18,815 nt of DNA from DATKPE01 sp035524335 (GTDB lineage Bacteria; Bacteroidota; Ignavibacteria; UBA10030; SZUA-254): contig DATKPE010000024.1 in assembly GCA_035524335.1 (NCBI GenBank), forward strand, positions 1 to 18,815. Direction: 5' to 3'. Below the pieces are notes generated by a model. It saw only the letters and a program-made list of their open reading frames with translations, made no database searches and was not told the DNA's origin. Made by a program: the position numbers and the translations under genes. Numbering within the stretch: the first letter of the stretch is position 1; the number at the start of each line of letters is the position of its first letter. Below are positions 13,829-18,815 of this stretch, piece after piece.

Positions 13829-15601
13829 ATGAAACTGATTCTGATCTGCTGTATCGGATTTCTCACATTCGGGGCGGGTATTGGATTCTCCCAGTGGTCG
13901 ACAGATCCCTCCGTGAATTCCGGCGTCTGTATGACAGCCGGGGACCAGCAGTATCCCCAGATGATCAGCGACGGCGTCGGCGGCGGAATCATCGCCTGGT
14001 GGGATTACCGGAACGATGCTTCCCATTCCGATATCTACGCGCAGAGGATCAATGCGGCGGGAATTCGCCAGTGGCTCAATGGAAGCGATTCGAACGGGAT
14101 CCCGGTCTGTACGGCAGCCTATAATCAATTCTTTCCCGTTCTCGCCGGCGATGGAAAGGGCGGAGTGATCATGGCCTGGCTGGATGACCGAAGTGGGTTA
14201 GGCACGGAGATCTATGCCCAGCGCATCAGTTTCGCCGGTATCGCGGAGTGGCAGGCAGGAGGAGTTCCCATCTGCAGCGGGGTGTCGAATTCCGCCTGCA
14301 ATATGGAGACGATCGTGAGCGACGGCGCAGGCGGAGCGATAATCTCGTGGCAGGACGAACGCGCGGGCGGTGCAACCGCCCGGCATATCTATGCCCAGCG
14401 CATCGATTCCTCGGGGACTGTCCGGTGGGCGGTGAACGGCGTGGCCCTGACATCCGTGTCAGCGCAGTTCTCACCAGCCTCCGCGGCGGATGGAAGCGGG
14501 GGAGCTCTGATCTCCTGGAGCGATTACCGCAACGGTTCCGATTACGATCTCTACATGCAGCGGATAGATTCGTCCGGTCACGCGCAATGGGCGGACGGAG
14601 GAATTGCCGTATGCCCGGCGGTCCATGATCAGATCAATCCCTCGATTCTGGCCGACGGCCGGGGCGGGGGCATTGTCGCATGGGAAGACAGCCGGAGCAG
14701 CTACAACGGCACCGACCACACCATCTATGCACAGCACATCGGCGGATCGGGAAGCCGTCTCTGGATCGTCAACGGAGATTCGAGCGGAGTGCCGGTCTGC
14801 ACGAATAATTCCGGCGATCAGCTTTTTAACTCCGCCAGCGACCCGAGGCACAGGATCATGGTAAGCGACGGAGCGGGCGGCGCTATCATTGTGTGGCAGG
14901 AGAACCGGATTTACGCCCAGCGGCTGGATTCGACGGGAGCGAGATTATGGGGCGGAACCGGCGATACGAACGGCGTTGTTCTGAACAACCGGCCGTATTA
15001 CCAGTACGATCCGGACATCATCGCCACAGGATCCGGTACCGCGATCGTTACGTGGTGGAACTCCAGCGACCGCCATATCTATGCACAATCCATCGACGGT
15101 TCCGGCACGCTGCTGTGGACGACCGGAGGTGCTGTCGTTGGCGCGGCCCCCGGGACTCAATCCTGCCCGGTTATGATCGGCAACGGCGGCAGAGGGGCGA
15201 TCATCACATGGCAGGACCGGCGCAACGGTTCCGATTACGATATCTTTACCCAGAATATCAACAGCGACGGGGTCCTTACCCATGTCGGCGCATCCCCGCC
15301 ATTCAGCGCGCTTCCGGCGGAAACAGAGCTGTATCAGAATTATCCCGATCCGTTCAATCCCTCCACCCGGATCCGCTATCAGCTTCCGTACGCAAGCCGG
15401 GTCACTGTGAGGGTGTACAATCTGCTCGGCGGTGTGGTGGCAACACTGTTCAGCGGTATCGTCGATGCGGGCGAAAGAGAGATCTCCTGGAACGCCTCGA
15501 ACGTACCGGGCGGCGTCTATTTCTGCAGGCTGACAGCCGCAAGCCTGGACAATCCGTTACGCACGGCCTCCCGGACGATGAAAATGATTCTTATGAAATA
15601 A
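13829..15601 (+). CDS. T9SS-exported protein with eight propeller-like repeats
   Basis: ATG 13829 is preferred to ATG 13820 because AAGGA (13816-13820) lies 8 bases ahead of it and overlaps the other. The 590-residue product has a signal peptide (MKLILICCIGFLTFGAGIGFS|QW). It then has eight repeats of about 52-70 residues with the pattern (V/S)DGxGGxIIxWxDxR...(D/H)IYAQRIDSSGxxxWxxxGxxVC, each predicting a four-strand blade. The first residues (WSTDPSVNSGVC) match the end of a repeat, as in propellers closed by their N-terminus. Residues 495-590 are a T9SS type A sorting domain (LPAETELYQNYPDPFNPSTRIRYQLP ... MKMILMK, shown here in two parts of the domain). The protein should cross the outer membrane and be released or surface-attached. 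No enzyme motif is seen. The zinc-ribbon frame begins on the last base of its stop codon. Confidence 0.92.
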   Translation: MKLILICCIGFLTFGAGIGFSQWSTDPSVNSGVCMTAGDQQYPQMISDGVGGGIIAWWDYRNDASHSDIYAQRINAAGIRQWLNGSDSNGIPVCTAAYNQFFPVLAGDGKGGVIMAWLDDRSGLGTEIYAQRISFAGIAEWQAGGVPICSGVSNSACNMETIVSDGAGGAIISWQDERAGGATARHIYAQRIDSSGTVRWAVNGVALTSVSAQFSPASAADGSGGALISWSDYRNGSDYDLYMQRIDSSGHAQWADGGIAVCPAVHDQINPSILADGRGGGIVAWEDSRSSYNGTDHTIYAQHIGGSGSRLWIVNGDSSGVPVCTNNSGDQLFNSASDPRHRIMVSDGAGGAIIVWQENRIYAQRLDSTGARLWGGTGDTNGVVLNNRPYYQYDPDIIATGSGTAIVTWWNSSDRHIYAQSIDGSGTLLWTTGGAVVGAAPGTQSCPVMIGNGGRGAIITWQDRRNGSDYDIFTQNINSDGVLTHVGASPPFSALPAETELYQNYPDPFNPSTRIRYQLPYASRVTVRVYNLLGGVVATLFSGIVDAGEREISWNASNVPGGVYFCRLTAASLDNPLRTASRTMKMILMK

Positions 15602-15639
15602 TGCCGATCCTGGTTGCGCATTTCGGTCCGGATCGGCAT
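15601..15639 (+). repeat. Perfect 10-bp inverted repeat at the end of the T9SS gene
   Basis: ATGCCGATCC (15601-15610), 19-nt loop, GGATCGGCAT (15630-15639). It starts at the stop codon and covers the possible ATG 15601 of the next gene. No T run follows, so termination is doubtful. Confidence 0.5.
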
Positions 15640-15906
15640 ATTCACCGGTATGAAAATACCCCGGAGAGCGAACTGTCCTTGATGAGGTACGACGCACAAT
15701 CCCGGCCGGACTGTTGCCCGGTCTGCGGTTCTTTCCGTATTGCGGAATACCTGTATGGATTTGTCATACCGTCGAAGGAGATCGATCGTCGATGTCGGGC
15801 CGGCAAGATCATCCTTGCCGGCTGTGTCCGCGGCCCGGATGATCCCCGGTGGCGTTGCAATGCCTGCCGGGCCGATATTCACGTTACGTATCCGGATCCG
15901 GACTGA
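15601..15906 (+). CDS. Small zinc-ribbon protein of unknown function
   Basis: The frame can start at ATG 15601, overlapping the previous stop by one base (101 residues), or at ATG 15682 (74 residues, MRYDAQSRPD...). The longer start would lie inside a 10-bp hairpin and has no ribosome site; the shorter starts just ahead of the conserved part, with only a distant GGAG (15663-15666). Two cysteine pairs, CPVCGS and WRCNACRADI, form a four-cysteine zinc ribbon. Between them lies AEYLYGF...EIDRRCRAGKIILAGCVRGPDDPRW. This matches my memory of a widespread small uncharacterised family (CPxCGS...YG...L..GxxxLGGC...DDPRWxCxxC). It is cytoplasmic, with no signal peptide. The role is unknown; nucleic-acid or protein binding is only a guess from the fold. 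Base usage resembles the neighbours. Confidence 0.75.
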   Translation: MPILVAHFGPDRHIHRYENTPESELSLMRYDAQSRPDCCPVCGSFRIAEYLYGFVIPSKEIDRRCRAGKIILAGCVRGPDDPRWRCNACRADIHVTYPDPD

Positions 15907-15995
15907 AGAAGCGATTGTTCGCCCGGTTCCGGATCTTCATGATGCCGGTGGGACGGAGGGATGGGATGTCTGATGATCATCTGCGGATGAGGCTA

Positions 15996-16018
15996 ACCTT
16001 CGGGACTGTGCCGAAGGT
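15996..16018. repeat. Inverted repeat after the zinc-ribbon gene
   Basis: Perfect 8-bp stem ACCTTCGG (15996-16003) with CCGAAGGT (16011-16018), 7-nt loop, 89 bases after the stop codon. No T run, so terminator function is unproven. Confidence 0.4.
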
Positions 16019-16114
16019 GTATGAAGTATTGCGGATGGGGAGGGGAAGGACACCAATTCATACAATTCTTTCTCGTCATCTTCGAAGGAACATTCTTATT
16101 TGAATTGATAATCC

Positions 16115-16145
16115 AAAGATCGTGTTGATCTTTTGTCATTGACAA
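16115..16145. promoter_or_regulatory. Two adjoining palindromes in the leader of the 14-repeat T9SS gene
   Basis: AAAGATC (16115-16121), loop GTGTT, GATCTTT (16127-16133), followed at once by TTGTCA (16133-16138), central T, TGACAA (16140-16145). They end 19 bases before ATG 16165. Either could be an operator or an mRNA structure. A GATAAT at 16107-16112 resembles a -10 without a good -35. Confidence 0.4.
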
Positions 16146-16164
16146 TCTTTCCGGGGAGATGCAT

Positions 16165-18279
16165 ATGAGAACCGTGATTCGTCGTGTACGGAGTTGTTCC
16201 CGCCTCGTATATCTGCTTTCGATCCTGACCGTCCTGCTCATGAATCCGACGCAGGCACAATGGGTCCAGACAAATGGACCGTTCGGCGGCTTCGTGCAGT
16301 GTTTCACCCGCATGGGCGGAAATCTCTTCGCGGGAACTGACGGGAGCGGCGTCTTCCTGTCGACCGACAACGGCACGACCTGGTCGGCGGTTAATTCCGG
16401 TCTGACGAATACCAGCGTCTGGTCCATCGCCTCCTCCGGCACAAATCTTTTCGCAGGAACAGCCGGGGGGGTCTTTCTTTCAACCAACAGCGGCGTGAAT
16501 TGGTCGGCTGTCGATACCGGGCTGACGAATACCTACGTCAACGCCGTCGCCGCCACAGGTTCGACGGTCTTCGCCGGCACTCTCGGCGGGCTCTTCCTTT
16601 CCACCGACAACGGCTCAAACTGGCATGCAGTCGATTCCGGGTTGACGAGGCTGTATGTCACTTCCATCGCCGTTTCCGATACGAACATCTATGCCGGAAT
16701 CTGGGCCGGCGGCGTATTTCGCTCTACCAATATGGGTACGAATTGGACACGTGTCGACTCAGGCTTCTTTTCAAACGAAATCTATACACTCGCCGTCGCA
16801 GATACGAATCTCTATGTCGGGACAGGCTGGGGCGTCAGCCGATCGACCGATAATGGTGCGACATGGACTCTCGCCAAGACCGGTCTCACACCCTCCGATG
16901 TTCTCTCGCTTGCGGTTTCTGATTCAAATCTGTTTGCCGGAACCAAAGGCGGAGGTGTTTATCGATTGACCAACAACGGACCAAAGTGGGTTCCTGTCGA
17001 CAGCGGCCTGACTGCCGGAACCGTCTGGGCTCTGAACGCTTCGGGAAACACACTCCTTGCCGGAACCTGGGGCGGCGGCGTTTTCCTCTCGACCGACGAT
17101 GGCGCGTACTGGAATACCGCCAATACCGGTCTCACGAATACCGCCGTCTATGCCATTGCGGTCATGGGCCCCGATATGATAGCCGGAACCGACGGCAAGG
17201 GAGCCTTTCTCTCGACCGATAACGGCGCAAGCTGGAGCGCCGCGGATTCCGGATTGACGCACAATCATATCTATTCGTTCGCCGTTCTGGGGCCGAATCT
17301 TTTTGCCGGCACCGAAAGCGGTCTGTTCCAATCGACCGACAACGGCACTAGCTGGTCGGTTTCCGACTCCGGTCTGAAATCCCCCTTCGTCTGGTCGCTC
17401 GCGGTCGCGGGTCCGGATCTTTTCGCCGGAACCTGGGGCGGTGGTCTCTTCCGCTCCACCGACAGCGGTGTGAGCTGGACTCGCGCCGACAGCGGCATAT
17501 GGAATCCCTATGTTACCACCATCGCCGCGTCGGGACAGAATCTCTTTGCCGGGACGTGGGGATCCGGGGTCTTTCGTTCTTCCAATAATGGCGCCGGATG
17601 GATCGGGGCCGATTCGGGCCTGACTCACCGCAATGTCAGCGCGCTCGCCGTTCTCGATTCGATCATTTTCGCCGGGACCGATTCGGGAGTTTTCCTTTCC
17701 ACCTCCAGCGGCAGTGTCTGGGTCCCGGCCGACACCGGCGCAACCGGCCGTAAGGTAAATGCCATGACGATCGCAGGTTCGGCTGTGCTGGCGGGAACCG
17801 ACGGGGGAGTCATTATTTCGACCGACCGCGGGGCAAGCTGGATTGCCGTCAGCACTGGTCTGGCTGGAACCCCCGTCTGGTCCTTCGCATCATCGGGTCC
17901 GATGGTTTTCGCCGGAACAGGAGGAAGCGGGGTCTGGCGGCGGCCGCTCATGGAACTGCTGACGTCGGTCAAAAAGTCCACGTCCGGATTGCCGGCGGAG
18001 TTCAGCCTCAGCCAGAACTTTCCGAATCCGTTCAATCCGGCCACCACCATCCGCTATCAGCTCCCCTCGGACAGCCGCGTAACACTTAGAATCTATAATC
18101 TTCTCGGGCAGATCGTGCAGACGCTCGCCGAGGGTTATGAGATGGCAGGCTACAAACAGGTCTCCTGGAACGCCGCCAATTTCGCCAGCGGCCTCTACTT
18201 CTGCCGCTTCGATGCCGTGAGCACTGCCTCTCCTTCGAAAAGTTTCAGCAAAGTGATGAAGATGCTCCTGATCAAATAA
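16165..18279 (+). CDS. T9SS-exported protein with 13 full and one partial YCF48/BNR-like repeats
   Basis: ATG 16165 is preferred to ATG 16159: GGGGAG (16153-16158) is 6 bases ahead of it and abuts the other. The product is 704 residues. Signal peptide to about A31 (LTVLLMNPTQA|Q). From N53, 13 complete units of 39-41 residues follow, with the pattern NLFAGTxGGGVFLSTDNGxxWsavDSGLTnxxVxsiAvsg, plus a fourteenth half unit (MVFAGTGGSGVW). The N-terminal strands before N53 can complete it. Fourteen units fit two seven-bladed propellers. Residues 609-704 are a 96-residue T9SS type A sorting domain (LPAEFSLSQNFPNPFNP, later YNLLGQIVQTL, VSWNAANFASGLYFCRF, ending MKMLLIK). The repeats resemble those in photosystem II assembly factor-like (YCF48) and sialidase BNR proteins, but no catalytic residues are seen. 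A strong terminator follows. Confidence 0.93.
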   Translation: MRTVIRRVRSCSRLVYLLSILTVLLMNPTQAQWVQTNGPFGGFVQCFTRMGGNLFAGTDGSGVFLSTDNGTTWSAVNSGLTNTSVWSIASSGTNLFAGTAGGVFLSTNSGVNWSAVDTGLTNTYVNAVAATGSTVFAGTLGGLFLSTDNGSNWHAVDSGLTRLYVTSIAVSDTNIYAGIWAGGVFRSTNMGTNWTRVDSGFFSNEIYTLAVADTNLYVGTGWGVSRSTDNGATWTLAKTGLTPSDVLSLAVSDSNLFAGTKGGGVYRLTNNGPKWVPVDSGLTAGTVWALNASGNTLLAGTWGGGVFLSTDDGAYWNTANTGLTNTAVYAIAVMGPDMIAGTDGKGAFLSTDNGASWSAADSGLTHNHIYSFAVLGPNLFAGTESGLFQSTDNGTSWSVSDSGLKSPFVWSLAVAGPDLFAGTWGGGLFRSTDSGVSWTRADSGIWNPYVTTIAASGQNLFAGTWGSGVFRSSNNGAGWIGADSGLTHRNVSALAVLDSIIFAGTDSGVFLSTSSGSVWVPADTGATGRKVNAMTIAGSAVLAGTDGGVIISTDRGASWIAVSTGLAGTPVWSFASSGPMVFAGTGGSGVWRRPLMELLTSVKKSTSGLPAEFSLSQNFPNPFNPATTIRYQLPSDSRVTLRIYNLLGQIVQTLAEGYEMAGYKQVSWNAANFASGLYFCRFDAVSTASPSKSFSKVMKMLLIK

Positions 18280-18301
18280 TCGGTCTCATTCCCATTCTCC
18301 T

Positions 18302-18340
18302 GAAGCCCCGGTCATAATTGCCCGGGGCTTCTTTTGTTTT
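18302..18340 (+). terminator. Rho-independent terminator after the 14-repeat gene
   Basis: Perfect 10-bp stem GAAGCCCCGG (18302-18311) with CCGGGGCTTC (18322-18331), 10-nt loop, then TTTTGTTTT. It starts 23 bases after the stop codon. Confidence 0.93.
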
Positions 18341-18612
18341 ATCTGTTTGGGATTTTCAAATTTCTTCATTACGATCAACCGTCTGAGGAACTTGGCCTGT
18401 TCCTCGTGATTAGTTCCGCGGAATCCGCGTCTTGTTCTAATAATTCGACATCCGGACTGATGGTCACCCGTGGCTGTTGACATTAAATCGCCGGCTGGGT
18501 ACCTTATTCCATCACCGGGATCGTTCGGGCCGATGGTTCTTCAGGTGCACACTGTGCCGGAGGGTAGAATGTTGCGTTATTGTATATGAACCAAGATGCG
18601 GGGTGCATAACC
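18341..18612. other. Non-coding interval with small inverted repeats
   Basis: About 270 bases without a supportable gene. It holds GAGGAAC (18385-18391)/GTTCCTC (18399-18405) and CGCGGA (18417-18422)-A-TCCGCG (18424-18429), two perfect short stems 11 bases apart. The base composition turns A/T-rich relative to the genes. Confidence 0.5.
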
Positions 18613-18641
18613 TTGACAACTTGCTGTTTCTTTCGTACTAT
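18613..18641 (+). promoter_or_regulatory. Near-consensus promoter of the last gene
   Basis: -35 TTGACA (18613-18618, perfect), 17-base spacer, -10 TACTAT (18636-18641). Predicted start near 18648, leader about 85 bases to GTG 18734. It is the best sigma-70-type match in the window. Confidence 0.75.
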
Positions 18642-18733
18642 TTCACGGTTGATTAATTCCCCCACACGTTTCTACTGTTCTTTCTCCACCTGTGCAGATG
18701 CACATGGATGAACACCGAGAAAGGAGAATAGTT

Positions 18734-18815
18734 GTGAAACGCATATCGATTGTTCTGTTCGCCGTATTCCTCGTCGTCCTGACTCACACCAACGGGCAAT
18801 CCCAGAATGTCATCA
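18734..18815 (+). CDS. Exported protein, N-terminal fragment
   Basis: GTG 18734 with AAGGAG (18721-18726) 7 bases ahead; a TTG at 18732 is out of frame with it. The 27 visible residues (VKRISIVLFAVFLVVLTHTN-GQSQNVI) are a signal peptide: basic start, hydrophobic core at about 5-16, probable cleavage near G|Q. The frame runs off the window end, so family and length are unknown. Given the preceding strong promoter it is probably the first gene of its transcript. Neighbours suggest another envelope or T9SS protein, but that is only a guess. Confidence 0.75.
   Translation, partial: MKRISIVLFAVFLVVLTHTNGQSQNVI

Noticed and set aside
13093..13992. 299-codon minus-strand frame over the small secreted protein gene
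   Set aside because: It opposes a + strand gene with ribosome site and signal peptide and crosses the 11-bp hairpin; no recognisable pattern.
14893..15600. + strand frame leading into the zinc-ribbon gene
   Set aside because: It overlaps the T9SS protein in another frame; only the part after 15601 shows a protein-like pattern.
16321..17940. Regular repeats that could suggest a CRISPR or satellite array
   Set aside because: The spacing is about 120 bases, in frame, and encodes 39-41-residue protein units; there are no short exact repeats with unique spacers.
18286..18483. 65-codon minus-strand frame after the last T9SS gene
   Set aside because: It runs across the strong + strand terminator and has no ribosome site or family pattern.

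Overview
The window (about 57% G+C by eye) looks like a chromosome segment of a free-living member of the Bacteroidota/Chlorobiota group, most like the Ignavibacteria side. Two secreted proteins end in type IX secretion (T9SS) type A sorting domains of the Ignavibacteria style (NFPNPFNP...TIRYQLP...YNLLGQ...ISWNA...GLYFCRL). Two others look like families I know mainly from this group (DUF6588-like barrel, pilin-like protein with a TTMGGGGG patch). Unlike classical Bacteroidia, most genes carry good Shine-Dalgarno sites (AAGGAG/GGAG). All genes I accept are on the + strand. I see no tRNA, rRNA, CRISPR array, insertion sequence or phage gene.

Layout. 1-350: end of a pilin-like gene with its terminator. 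374-532: a 52-residue membrane protein. 632-1615: a secreted propeller-repeat protein without a sorting domain. 1733-5314: a large membrane hybrid histidine kinase. 5356-7045: a self-contained transcription unit (promoter, outer-membrane-type protein, small exported protein, terminator). 7111-9082: a promoter with an overlapping palindrome, then an AsmA/DUF748 protein. 9083-9425: non-coding. 9426-11300: a secreted GH13 cyclomaltodextrinase/neopullulanase-type amylase, followed by an SDR oxidoreductase (11356-12060) and a VOC/glyoxalase-fold protein (12180-12581) ended by a strong terminator. 12645-13302: a mostly non-coding, hairpin-rich stretch holding a promoter and a 31-residue peptide gene. 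13303-13743: a small secreted protein. 13829-15601: a T9SS substrate with eight propeller-like repeats. 15601-15906: a small zinc-ribbon protein. 16165-18279: a T9SS substrate with 13 full and one partial YCF48/BNR-like repeats, then a strong terminator. 18341-18733: non-coding with a near-consensus promoter that leads into an exported protein cut by the window end.

The genes do not form one pathway. The common theme is the cell envelope: of 15 genes, most have signal peptides or membrane segments. The most useful observations are: (a) the propeller protein at 632-1615 aligns without gaps with the end of the 16165-18279 protein and stops exactly where the 96-residue sorting domain would begin; (b) repeat counts of 7 and 14 suggest one versus two seven-bladed propellers; (c) a recurring promoter form, TTGA(T/C)(T/A)-N17-TAnnnT; (d) a perfect 9+1+9 palindrome over the -10/start of the DUF748 promoter; (e) a promoter whose predicted start falls at a perfect 9-bp hairpin, in front of a long leader and a tiny peptide gene. 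I do not see a clear new multi-gene system; (a) and (e) are the best leads.
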